A stretch of 64,000 nt of DNA. Origin: Geosiphon pyriformis (Eukaryota; Glomeromycota; Glomeromycetes; Archaeosporales; Geosiphonaceae). This document shows, one piece after another, positions 34,408 through 45,183 of this stretch. How positions within the stretch are numbered: the stretch's first letter is position 1; the number at the start of each line of letters is the position of its first letter. The translations under genes and the position numbers were made by a program. Below the pieces are notes generated by a model. That model saw only the letters and a list, made by a program, of their open reading frames with translations, was not told the DNA's origin and did not search any database. Location of the stretch: the NCBI GenBank assembly GCA_016748015.1, contig JAAOMT010000591.1:667996-731995 (forward strand). The letters run 5' to 3'.

Positions 34408-35179
34408 ATGTACAATCTCGTTCAACGCGCCAACTCAATATTTGCTTTTGCAATGACGGTTATATTTGGTCTGTTAGGTGCTGTTGCATTCGTCACACCA
34501 TACCTACCATCTTCACCTACAGCCCAAATTGACATACAAAACCTTCAGGTCGGGATATATGAGTATGGGGGGAGTTGGAATGAATTTGCGTTTGCTTTAA
34601 TGGATGTTGATGCTGGTAATTCTATTATTAAATTGGTTTGGTTTTTCATGTCATTGAATCTAATGCCTTTGGATTCGCCTCTCTTAAGAACAGATTTGAC
34701 ATCTCTTTTTAATTGGAATGCGAAACAATTGTTTGTTACAATAGTAGCCGAGTACGAGTCGATGACACATGTGTGTAAACCTTCTTTTTGCTTCGATTCA
34801 TTTCATTAAAAAGTTGCTTAATAATCTTTGTTTTTTTAATATTTTATTGAATGGGATAAAAAAGGACACAAATCAAGTTGTGATATGGGACATCGTCATT
34901 CGATCGAAGGAAGATGCCCATATAGCATTAAAGCAAGTTCGAAACAAATATAATTTCCATGATATAACTCCGAGTTTGAGGTGAATTCCATTTAACCTTC
35001 CACATAAATTCTCCTTAATATTTTATAATTTACACTTACTTGTTTTTTCCAGCGGATTGAACGCCACTTATTCTTTACATTGGGATATAATGCCTCATGT
35101 TGGTGGTTTGAGAAATGGCGTGATAAAAGCAATCAAGGGGATCAAGTTTCCTGCACCTGAAAATGAGCCACCCATGTAA
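34408..35179 (+). CDS. spc3: Signal peptidase complex subunit 3 (Spc3/SPC22-23), four exons
   Basis: Exons are 34408-34615, 34694-34770, 34865-34980 and 35053-35179; introns are 78, 94 and 72 bp. Total is 528 bp, 175 residues, the usual length. It has the family's N-terminal signature (MYNLVQRANSIFAFAMTV), a single membrane anchor (about residues 12-32), then the lumenal domain with DLTSLFNWNAKQLFVTIVAEY, NQVVIWDIVI and the C-terminal ATYSLHWDIMPHVGGLR. Spc3 is an ER membrane, glycosylatable subunit required for signal-peptide cleavage by the Sec11 catalytic subunit. The ATG chosen is the one before the conserved LVQRANS. The second donor (CAT|GTGTGT) is non-ideal but is the only one I found that keeps frame and conserved order. 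It is convergent with bcs1. Confidence 0.92.
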
Positions 35180-35452
35180 ATAGAATATTACGAAATAAAA
35201 GAAAGTCAAATGAAAGCAGACGATACGAATTAATTAGACTACCGAGGTCTCTAATTTCCAAGATTCTTCCTTGTAATATATCTACTCTCTTGGTTGTGAA
35301 ATATGGAAAGTCCCTTCTCTAAATTGCCGAACATCTGACAAAACTTCTGTGGATAGTTTGATCAACTTCCCAAAGATATATTAAATAATTATCAGAATCT
35401 ATTAACTTGAGGAAGATTCAAGAGAGGACAGGATATCTTCCTTACTATATTT
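35180..35452. other. Convergent 3' intergenic region, spc3 / bcs1
   Basis: 273 bp separate the two stop codons of the convergent genes. I see only A/T-rich likely 3' UTR sequence and no further gene. Confidence 0.6.
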
Positions 35453-36905
35453 TCACCACGTTTGCATAACTGATTCAACATTCTCGACAGCAGCTCGAGG
35501 ATCATTTTTGTAGCAAACAAAATGACCTTGCAGTTGTGCAGTGCTAACTCCTTTATCTTTGACCTTATTGACAAACTGTTCCGCCAATTCATCTTCTCCA
35601 TCATAAAAACGAAGGAACATTACGCGAATTTGATATTCTGTTGCGTTCCCCAAATGCTCCTTGATGTCAACGCGCCCCGGACGAATTAATGCACGATCTA
35701 GACGATCAACGTGATTTGTCGTCATGAAAATTATGCGCTCTTCAGAAGATGCAACCCCATCCATGGCATTAAGCAAGCCACTAAATGTTACGGTTGACTG
35801 ATAACTTGAGAAATAAATTTGGGAATGTCAGATTAAGTTTAAATAAATCAGATGAACTGGACTCTAACGTAATTGACAACCTTTGTTGATTGGCTGACAA
35901 TCGTTTGGTAAACGCAGCATCAATATCTTCCAAAAGAAGTATGCTTCTTTCTGGTGCATTACTTAATAGATGATTCAATCTATCATCGGTCAGACCACGC
36001 TCACTTAAATTCAGGACACATATGTTATACTCTAACTCTCCGGCCAGAGCTTGAATAAAACTACTCTTGCCACTGCCCGGTGGACCGTATAACAAATAAC
36101 CACGACGATATGGGATCCCTGTAAAAGTTGTATTTTTCTGAGTAATGAGCAATTAAGATATATTGCTTTTAAAAACCTATATTGACCTCTCTGGCTATAC
36201 CAATTTCCATTATTAATGAAATCTCGGACATCCCAGACGATTTTTTCCTTTACATCTTTATCAAGTATTACTGAATCCAATGATCTGCGTTTCCTAGGTA
36301 GTCCAAAAGGTCTCCATTCAGGGCCCCAACTCGTATAAATTACGGTCTTGCCTTCTTGTTTTGCCAAGGCTAATTGTCGGGCCTTGGTGAGCAATTCTGG
36401 AAAAATATCCCGATCACGGCTGAGCGTAGTTAACGTGATTATTTCCCATGGACCCCCGGTTGATAAATTTATTGTTTTGCTATCTCTTTGACGTTGGACC
36501 TAGAGTACTCACATTCAAAAATTTAGATTTTAAATAACAATCAACCATTAAATATCGCACCTGGATCCAGGTGCCTCCCCATTTGAAATAATGTTTTCCG
36601 GGACCAGGAACAAGAGAAAAGTTTGCACTGCAACTACCATTATCATGTTGCACAAAAGAAGTCTCTACAGCATATTTATGAGTTCTGTGTGTTGATTGTT
36701 GAGACATCCATTGTAAGAACCATAAGTAAGATTTATCGTTTGACGGGATTTCTAAGGAAACCAAAAGACGACGACGCGCCAGTGCTGCACCACGTGTCAG
36801 TCCTTGTCTAAAAATTGCCAACCCGGCGCCTACACCTATAACTCCTACTCCAGCAGAAAAGTAGGGATTAGACTCAAGCAGACTGGCAAAAAAGTTTTCT
36901 AGCAT
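35453..36905 (-). CDS. bcs1: Mitochondrial chaperone BCS1 (AAA ATPase), four exons
   Basis: Minus-strand exons are 36905-36561, 36499-36187, 36118-35881 and 35804-35453; introns are 61, 68 and 76 bp. The 415 residues are close to the family's usual 420-450. An N-terminal membrane helix (about 16-36, [20 protein letters not shown]) is followed by the BCS1-specific region ([20 protein letters not shown]...), then the AAA domain: Walker [10 protein letters not shown], Walker [11 protein letters not shown], sensor region [26 protein letters not shown]1 sits in the mitochondrial inner membrane and inserts the folded Rieske Fe-S protein into complex III. Catalytic motifs are intact. The third intron is placed so that [16 protein letters not shown] is restored in frame. 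The start codon lies only about 57 bp from a LINE remnant, so the promoter may be displaced or TE-derived. Confidence 0.93.
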
Positions 36906-36962
36906 GGATGAATGTTTATTCTTTTCACATCTCGAATTTTCAGATTATCATCCAGTTTAAAA

Positions 36963-37135
36963 TTTTTTATTTTTATTTTTTTTTATTTAACGTGATAGCC
37001 CGATCACTATCTAATACAATATGACTACATAAGAGTCTTAAATTAGACGTGGCTCACGCGTTTTCTACATGTGACTCGACACGAGTCCAATCAAATTATG
37101 TTGAAACTATTGAGGAGAATCTATGTACGCAACTA
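36963..37135 (-). mobile_element. Decayed 3' tail of a LINE
   Basis: A T-rich run (36963-36988, a poly(A) tail on the minus strand) is followed by about 150 bp that align with the 3' UTR of the LINE at 41778-41910: shared landmarks are TATCTA-TACAATA, TTTTCTACA and the CCGATCA-like stretch. No coding part remains. It is a severely 5'-truncated copy close to the bcs1 start. Confidence 0.65.
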
Positions 37136-37160
37136 AAGTATTACTATTTTTTAACCATAC

Positions 37161-37687
37161 TGTTACGGGTTGGAGTAACAAGCTAACGGATAGCAAGAGA
37201 GAACAGGATTGTATGGTGATGAAATTAATCAAAGGGTAATTCAACTTTAAAGAGCAAATTGAATTGGTAAGGATTCAATGTGTGAAATCAGTTTCATAAA
37301 TATCTCAGTCGCTATTCTTTTTGGGAATCTGAAGATAGAGGAGTCTGTACTGTCAACAAAAGATAATACACTAGTATAATTCTATGTCTTATTTTAGCAC
37401 TTTTAGAATTTAATATTAGGTATAAATTGTACTTTTCAGTAATGTTTATTTAATAATCTACAAGATTAACAGTTATATAAATTTGAAAGAAAAATAAGTG
37501 ATATGGAAAAATTGAATATTTAGAAATAATTTTTATTTTTTTGATTTCTTACATGTTTTTCTATAGTTAAAAGACTTATTACTTATATAATTATTCAAAG
37601 TAATTAATAACCAAAATTAATGATCAGATTATTAATTAAGTTAATAATCACTTTATAAAAATAGAGTGGTTAATTATTTAATATTAG
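37161..37687 (-). repeat. C4: family C LTR fragment
   Basis: As read on the plus strand it starts TGTTACGGGTTGGAG (the LTR end in reverse) and includes the reverse 12-bp repeat region (about 37600-37660). It stops about 50 bp short of the LTR start because C5 begins at 37688. The left flank is ATAC (37157-37160). Whether it was a solo LTR or the 3' LTR of a lost element cannot be decided here. Confidence 0.8.
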
Positions 37688-38378
37688 TGTTATAGTTGAA
37701 AACCATAGTTTTTATTAGTTATTACATGTATTAGCCATTGATGTTATATAATTAGCCACCCTATTTTTAGATAGTAATTGTTAACTTAATCATTAATTTA
37801 ATTATTAACTTAATCATTAATTTAATTATTAACTTAATTGTTGACTTGATTATTGATCTGATCATTGACCACTTTTAATAGCTATATAAGTGATAAGTCT
37901 CTTAATTATAGAAAAACATATAAGAAATCAAAAAAAATAAAACAATATTTATTAACTTAATTTTTTTTCTATTATTTGTTTTTTTTTCTTATTTTTTACT
38001 TTTAAATATCTAAATATTTTGGAATAAAAAATTACTTGTTGGTATTTATTTACTTTTTTTTAATCTGTATAATTGTAATATTTAAAAATTATTGAATAAA
38101 AATGTAATTAAAGAATATATTTAATATCTGATATTGAATTCTAAAAATACCAATATAAAATATAAAATTATATTAGTGTATTATTATTTGTTAATAGTAT
38201 AAACTATCTTTTTATCTTTAAATTTTTTAGTTATTTTTTAGAAAAATTAGTAACTAAGATATTTTATGAAGCTAATCTTATATATTAAATTCATATTTGA
38301 ATTCTCTTTAATTAATTTTATTACTTTACAATTTTGTTTTTTTTGTTATCTATTAGCTTGTTACTTTAACCTATAATA
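37688..38378 (+). repeat. C5 5' LTR (691 bp)
   Basis: It begins TGTTATAGTTGAAAA and ends CTATAATA. It contains 12-bp repeat units degenerated to forms such as TTAATCATTAAT (37780-37870) and CTATATAAGTGATAAG. The PBS remnant TGGTGTTTTTTGTAAGA is at 38385-38401. Confidence 0.85.
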
Positions 38379-38431
38379 TAAAAGTGGTGTTTTTTGTAAG
38401 ATTGCTAAAATCTATTTGTTTTTTATTATAT

Positions 38432-40475
38432 AGATGATTATTTATATCTGTTATAATAATCAGAAGAATACTTTAAAGCACACAACAAAAATAACTTAAA
38501 CTTTATTGTACTTAATCTCTTATCTTCTTGCTTAATTTGCTTTTTTATTAAAAAACAATCCAATAAACAATTCCAAAACTTTTGAAACTGGTTTTTGAAC
38601 AGAAATTTAGCTGAAACTTATACAGTATATACAACATATTTTTTTAATTAAGCTTATTTTAAAGACAATTTTTTAAAAAAAAAACAATATTAATTAGCTT
38701 TTATATTCAACAATTTTTAAACAACAGTTTTTTAACTTTAAATATCTAAATCATTAAATTCACATTTGAATTATTATTTATTAATTAACTAAAACTCTTT
38801 TTGTTTTTAATCCTTTCTTAAGTAAATCAAATTATTTTATACAAACAGTTATTCCTAAACTAATAATTGTTAATTCTATGTAAACAAATATTTTGGCTGC
38901 TTTTTATGGGATATAAACTACTTTAAAGTAAAAAACAATACATTATTACTTTTATTTAAAGACAATATATAAGATCTAATTAAATAATTAAATAATTTTA
39001 AAAAAGCAGCTACTATTAATCAATATGATATTAAATACAAGTTTCAAATTATTAGTAGCTATTTTTAAGACTTTTTTGTTATTTGGTTTTTACAAAAAAC
39101 CAATGCTAATACTTACCAAAAAATTATCAAATAAATATCAACAAATTTTGAAGAAGAAAATATTTTTTTTACTATCTGGTTTGAAAACAAATTCAGAACT
39201 TTTATCTTAATTTTCAAATAAAATATAACATTAAAAAAAATTCAAGGTTTTAGTAAAGTTATAACTAAATATGCCAAAGCAATCAAAAAACTTATTAAAT
39301 AAATAGATTTTGGAAAAAACTAAACAAAAAAACAATAAATTTTATTTCTTTACAAAAAAATTAAAAACTAACTTATTATGTTTTTTGGTTTTTTATGGCT
39401 TTAAAAGATAATTTAACCATAAATATGATTATTAAACTTACACAAAAAATTAAAAATAACCAAAAAATGCATTTGAAAACTACACTTTCAGTTTTTGCTT
39501 TTGCTCTTATTATAACTTCTGTATTTTAAATGGCTGCTACTTTTTTTATCACTTAAATTTAAGATCTTAATAAATAATTAATAAATAAATTTATAGCCAA
39601 TTTTGTCAGATTACTAAAACTTTTAGCTTAAACAGTCAAAAAAATTTAGCAACTTCAAAGATACAGATTTGAACTCTGCTTTAATTAGTTCTAGCAATTA
39701 TCTTATTAAAGACTACAAAATTATGGCCTATTTGTTTACTATTATTATAGATTGACTAAATATTTTTCCAGAGATTATAACAATTTTTTTGTCTTTTCTA
39801 ATTCTTAAATAATAATGTTATTAATTAAAGATTTAATTATGCCAACATTAATTTTTTTAAAGAGAATTTTTTAATAAAAGCTATTGTTTATTAGCTTTTA
39901 AACTAGTAAATATACCTTTAAAGAATAAAAATGCAAGCCAACCAAAAAAAAACTTTTTTTGCATTTTTAATTTAATTAATAATAATTATAATATAGATAA
40001 ACTGGCTATTAATTGTTCTAAATCCATAAAAAAAAACCAAGATTAATTTTGTTTAAATTCCAATAAAGTTTTAATTTTTACTGTTAATAATAATAAGTCA
40101 TCAAAAGTTAAAGTTTTTAAAAATTTTTCAAAATTAAAATCTTCAGAAATAGTGCAAAAATTTAGTCCTTATTTTATTGTTAAAGATCTTATAGAAATTC
40201 TAGTACACATTATTTTTGGCCAATTAATAACTTATTTCTAGTTTAAAAAAAATTTTCATAAATTATTGATTTCAAAGAAAAACTAATAAATATTTTTGTT
40301 AAACTAAACTTATTAACAATAGTAATATTATTTTTTTAATTTACAAAGCTCAAATAATTAATTATTTTTTTGATTTAATTTTAAATACATCTTTGAAGCA
40401 ATTAGAAAAAAAATTAATAAACTTTTAACTTAACTTATAATTAATATACATAATAATAAAAAGAAAAATTTTAGT
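38432..40475 (+). pseudogene. C5 gag and protease remnant
   Basis: The gag start reads ATA where the family has ATG. The whole gag can be aligned with C2/C3 but is full of TAA/TAG/TGA. The knuckle survives as a trace (about 39737-39780, C lost). The frameshift heptamer TTTAAAC remains at 39897-39903. The protease spacer and start (about 39990-40420) are barely readable. It is noncoding. Confidence 0.75.
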
Positions 40476-40847
40476 CTAGAATGCTCTCAATTGACTTAAA
40501 TTTGTGTTTCCAATTTTTCTATAGTTCAAGTTCAAAAATTTTTGTTCTAATTCAATTTTGGGCTTTTTATCAAGATTATTATGAAATTTGTTTTCTTTAA
40601 TAATATGGTTTAGTATTATTTTTTGTTTTTTTTTGTTCAGAATACTCTTAATTATTGTTTTTTTGTTTAATTCAAAGTTTTGTTGTTTTTTGATGATATT
40701 GTTTATTATCTGTTTCTGTTGTTGTAGCCTAATTTTAGCATGTAGTATTAATCTGTATTCTTTTTTAATATTAAGTAATTCTGTAATAAGTTTATCTTTT
40801 AAGAAAGTTATCAGATATAGATTTACTACTTCAGGTTTTAACTGTTT
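40476..40847 (-). other. Unidentified ORF remnant, 123 codons, no start
   Basis: The minus strand is open for 123 codons ending in TAG (40476-40478), bounded upstream by a TAA and with no ATG at its head. The product would be K/N/I/Q-rich and strongly helical, with a likely coiled coil (KIRLQQQKQIINNIIKKQQN) and a leading PEVVNLYLITFLKDKL. It is not part of family A, B or C as far as I can see. It may be the last exon of a host gene or part of another mobile element. Given the A/T bias the open frame could be partly chance, but the amphipathic pattern argues for coding ancestry. Confidence 0.4.
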
Positions 40848-40868
40848 TTATTTAGCCAACAGCCATAT

Positions 40869-41465
40869 TGTTACAGGTTGAAATAACAAGCTAACAGATA
40901 GCAAGAGAGAACAGAATTATAGGATAATGAAAGAAATCAAAGGGTAATTTAACTTTAAAGAGCAAATTGAATTGGTAAAGATTTAATGTGTAAGATCAGT
41001 TTCATAAAATATCTTAGCCACTATACTTTTCAAAAGATAACTGGAGAATTTGAAGGTAGAGGGATAGTTCATACTGTCAACAAATAATTACATACTGGTA
41101 TAATTCTATGTCTTATATTAGCACTCTTAGAATTCAATATTAGGTATCAGATGTACTCTTTAGTTATGTTTTATTCAATAATCTTTAAATGCTGCAATTA
41201 CACATTTCAGAAAAAGGGTAAGGAATAACCAACAAGTAATTTTTTATTCCAAAATATTTAGATACTTGAAGATAAAAAAAGAGAAATTAGCAATAAGAAA
41301 ATAATTAAGATAAAGGTTGTTATTTTATTTATTTTCTTGCTTTTATTCTTATATACTTTTCTACAGCTAAGAGATTCATCACTTATATAGCTATCAAAAG
41401 TGGTCAATGATCAGATTAATAATTACTATCTAAAAATAGAGTGGCTAATTATATAACATTAGTGG
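40869..41465 (-). repeat. C6 3' LTR, outer part (inner 51 bp at 53304-53354)
   Basis: On the plus strand it starts TGTTACAGGTTGAAA. It includes the reverse TATA region (CTTATATAGCTATCA) and one or two 12-bp repeat units. It is cut by A2 at 41465 after ...ATTAGTGG and resumes at 53304. The target duplication GTGG/GCAG differs by two transitions. Confidence 0.85.
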
Positions 41466-41777
41466 TGTTACTGGAGGTTTTTGGTTTCTTTTCTTGAATG
41501 TTGTAACTGTCTGTTGATTGCAAATTCACGTTTTCTAGAAGTAGTTGAACCTCCAATAACTGAATTTATCTTCAAATTATCTTCTATAATTTGAACTGTT
41601 GGGCTTATAAGTGGAATGGCCAATTCCATGTCAGTTACTTTATGTAGTTATGTTGTAGTAAATGTTAACTCTTTCCCAGAAATTGCTCATCTGGAAGCTC
41701 ACTAAAAATGTGTAGTTACTTTGCTGTAAAAGTCAACTCTTCTACAGGAATCTCATCTGTAGACTACCCTAATGATT

Positions 41778-43668
41778 TTTTTTTTATTGTTTAATGAGTG
41801 AGGTCCAAATATTATCTAGTACAATACATTATAAGAGATCTAAACTAGGCATAAATCATGCATTTTCTACACATAACCAGCCACTTAGGCCGATCAGAAC
41901 TACATTAAGCATCTATAATAACTAACACAGAATCCCCAATACTCACAAAAAATAAACAAGATGCATGAAAGCCAAAGCTAATGCCAAAAGCCTCTGCAAT
42001 ACCCAACATTTTTATCACTCCTGCAGAGAATAATAAAGAAAGACCACACACTAGGCCAGGAATAGAGCCATCTCTAAGAATCAGGCCACACTTCTCTATT
42101 AAAGCATGGTGACTTGTATGAACCAGCCAAACCTCATCTCTAAAAGCAAGACAAAAATTTTGCACAAATTCTACTACCCTTTAACAAGCAATCTTTGAGT
42201 CTCTGAAAACCAAAACCACTTCCTAAAAACAAAGTTTGAACATAAAGCCCTTACAGAATGCTGAACACAACAAAGTATTAGAAATGCAAGAGAGCATAAG
42301 CTGCATAAGTTGTGATGATGACTGGAGTAAACCAGAAATTGCCTCCCAGATAGCCACGTGCATGTCCAACAGCTGGGCATGGATAGCAGTATCAGAACTA
42401 CAAGAGAAAACATGATCAGAAACTTTGACTTCACCACAATACAAGCATAAAATGCTAGGATAAGATCTACTATAAAGGCACTTGTGGACAGCAACAGGCA
42501 GTCGGTAATGTAAAGCCTTCATGAAATAAGTACGAGCACCGGCAGAACATTTACCAATAGAACTAGCAGCCATATGCATATCAGAATGCCACATGAGAGA
42601 AGACCTATGCCAGTCCACATTGTTATGCAAACTGGTGACCAAGACCCTAAAACTCGAACTAATCTCCCATTGAGCATGATGAATACAATAAAAAATATCA
42701 TGAACAAAATGTCTAGAATTTTCAGAAACAGCCATACCACCTGCCAAAATATAGCATGCATCTACACACAAAGGAAGAGAATATTTAGACATAGTAGCAG
42801 TTATAGCAAGAGCATCTGCACGCTCATTACTCACAACACCAGAATGTCATTTGACTTTAAACCAACAGATGTTCAGATTTTTATTATGAATCAAGTTGTA
42901 AATGTAATGGCATTCTAACCAGCATCGATTTCGAAAGTCCAGAACCACCAGACCCAGCTCAAATTTGTATGCATCCAAAGCCACCTGACTGTCAGAGAAC
43001 AAATGAACAGAACTAGAGGGGGAACACACTCAAGAGCCAGAGCAATAGTCTGCAATTTCACCATAGTAGAAAACACCAAACCAGAGACTTCAACACACAA
43101 ACCCAAATTAACACCATCAAAAAAAACAGCAGCACCAGTCTGCATGCCAACAGTATCTAAACCAGCCAAAGAACCATCAGTATAAACCAATATACTATCA
43201 GTACCGACACCAAGCAGACGATTGTGAATTGTAGTAAAATCAATCAAATTCAGAACATTGCGAGAGGCAACCCCACCAATGGCAGAAGACGTGATGGAAA
43301 CGGGAGCCACCATGTTAATAAAAGAAACTGAAAGATCAAACCAAACAGGAATCGGCCCACATGAATCCAACTGCTTCCAATGTTTAAAGGTTGCCCAAGT
43401 AAAAGCAGTCCTACTGCAGTTCCGAAGTTGGTCCACAAAAGCAACATCATAATGCCGAAGAGACGGAAAACATTTGACAAATCTAGACTTACCAAGAACA
43501 GATACCATAGGAGTCCCTTTCTAAAAACGAAAAGCATTGGCTCCAATGCCACCCAAAAAAAAATTATAATCATAAAATATACAAACCAAGCCTGCCAAAA
43601 AATTATTGGAAGCACCAACACCAATATGAGTAAGAGAACTTAAGAGATAGATCGGATGCCAACACACT
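41778..43668 (-). mobile_element. 5'-truncated LINE with RNase H, inserted in the A2 LTR
   Basis: The element is flanked by TAATGATT (41770-41777 and 43669-43676), an 8-bp duplication of the LTR sequence. On the minus strand it ends in a poly(A) tract (T-run next to the left duplication). Only the C-terminal part of ORF2 and the 3' UTR are present. This is the classic product of target-primed reverse transcription. Confidence 0.9.
41905..43508 (-). pseudogene. LINE ORF2 C-terminus: RNase H and zinc-finger region
   Basis: A type I RNase H domain shows ILVYTDGSLAG (first D), KLQTIALALE (E), HLFSDSQVALDA (D) and, after a TGA, HSGVVSNERADALA (last D). A C-x2-C-x7-H-x3-C motif (CLYCGEVKVSDHVFSC) and a C-terminal domain (NFCLAFRDEVWLVHTSHH, SAGVIKMLGIAEAFG) follow. 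RNase H removes the RNA strand during LINE cDNA synthesis. Frame changes at about 43020, a stop near 42850 and another break around 42200 make it a pseudogene. The endonuclease and RT domains are missing through truncation. Confidence 0.88.
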
Positions 43669-44337
43669 TAATGATTGTAATAAGAAAATAAAAGAAAAAT
43701 AAAAGAAATATAAAAGAAATAGAATTTTGTTAAGGGAAACATTTTCTATTTAGGCCTGGAGTTATTAGCAGTTTATTGAAATTGGTAGCTAATTAATTTC
43801 AAAACGTTAATTGTGTAGAGGGAATTTCAAGTGTAATAATTTAAGAATTTGGTTTTTCAAATATTTAATTTTTATTTGATTTTGTAAAAGGTGATTTGTT
43901 TCAATTAAGATATCTAAAATAAGATACTATGATAAAGTACTATGAAAAGATACATTTTCTTAAAGAGAAAAACTCTTCTTTTATACAACTTGTTGTAGTA
44001 CTAGTCTATGAACTTGCACTTTTTTTCTTTGCTCAAATTTTGGTGAACTAAAGATACATTTTGATGAACTACAAGTTATTTCGCTGAACTATTAATTAAT
44101 TTGGGTGAACTATTCATAATTTCGGCGAATTTCTGTAAATTTCGGCAAATTTTAGAATGTTACAAAGTTCAGGATATTGTGTAATTTAATCATTTTACTT
44201 TCTATTATACTAATTAGATTATTTTAATTGAATCGTGATATGTGATAATTGATTAAATAATAAATGATAATTTGAAATAATATTAATATACTAATTAATT
44301 ATAGAAATTATAAGAGTAATTTCATGCTAATTAATAG

Positions 44338-45045
44338 CTAAAATTCTACTGGTAACATAATCTTCTTCTCAAGACTGAGCTCCGTTAAAGTCCAAGCACT
44401 ATCTGTAATATTAAGATAGTGATCCAAAATAATTGAAGTAATCTGGTCTGAAAATTGTTGAAATTTCAGTTTTGTGAGTTTGCCAATGTATTGGACTTTT
44501 ATTGATTGCAGTATTGGATTTTGTAGAACATTTTCACAAGTATTAAACAAATCATAGAGTCTAAAAGCTGCTCTAAGTTTGTAGCAAGTGTTTATTGGTC
44601 CAGCTGCTGTTTTGAATTCATTGTGGATTTGTTTTTATATAGCTTTAGGAGTGAGATTTGTTGCTTCAAGTTCTATTTTTCATTCATAAAGTGTCTTTCC
44701 AATGTGAAAGTATTTATAGATAGGGGTGTGTTCATTGTTTTGTTCATTGAGAAATAGTAGAAGTTTTTGTTGTATTGTAGCATTTGGTGGAATGTCAATA
44801 GGAGCAATTAAAAGATTTTTTTCTAGTGCTTGCTTTAAAAGTCTTGGTAATCTATTTTCAGAGTGACTTCTTGTTTTTCTTCTATAGGGGTGATAGTTCT
44901 GTGAATGATTTGCTACTGGGGCTGTGGTTTTTTTCTGAATGTAATTAATTTGATTTCCATTAATTGTTATGGATAAGTCAGGAAGTGTTTTCAAGGCTAA
45001 CATTAACTTTTGGGATATTTGTTGAATATTTCGGGGAATAATCAT
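44338..45045 (-). pseudogene. A2 ORF3, conserved post-integrase protein
   Basis: The 236-codon frame is colinear with A1 ORF3 (MIIPRNIQQISQKLMLALKTLPDLSITINGNQ...). It has two stops near 44680 and 44637 and ends inside the LTR (...EKKIMLPVEF). The rest is open. The ITINGNQINYIQ strand and the basic RRKTRSHSENR patch are conserved with A1. Function is unknown. Confidence 0.7.
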
Positions 45046-45183
45046 GATAAAATAACTAATTATGAAAAGAGAGAATAAAGAAAATTATTTTTGGGATATG
45101 GGGTTTTTATTTGTTTTTGGGTTTGGGTGTTTTTGTAATTTATTTACTATTTTTGTCTTTGTGTTTTTATTAGAGAATTATTG

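Larger units (their letters stand above)
37688..40475 (+). mobile_element. C5: family C element, hypermutated and 3'-truncated
   Basis: It contains the 5' LTR, PBS, gag and part of protease. Alignment with C3 shows most Cs and Gs replaced by T and A on this strand, far beyond the other copies. It ends near 40475 within the protease region and is followed by unrelated sequence. Confidence 0.85.
41466..44357 (-). repeat. A2 3' LTR, interrupted by a LINE
   Basis: Two parts, 41466-41777 and 43669-44357, together match the 5' LTR at 52290-53303. The outer end reads TGTTACTGGAGG on the plus strand and the inner end GGTAACA. It retains two TTCGGCGAA-type repeats (about 44120-44155). Confidence 0.88.

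Noticed and set aside
40588-40881. Plus-strand hydrophobic 97-codon ORF, a possible membrane protein
   Set aside because: It is opposite the better minus-strand frame; antisense of K/N/Q-rich codons gives F/L/I-rich frames by chance. It also runs into the C6 LTR.
42223-42834. Independent host gene with a zinc-finger motif
   Set aside because: The segment continues the LINE RNase H reading, has the LINE C-terminal CCHC, and sits between target duplications.
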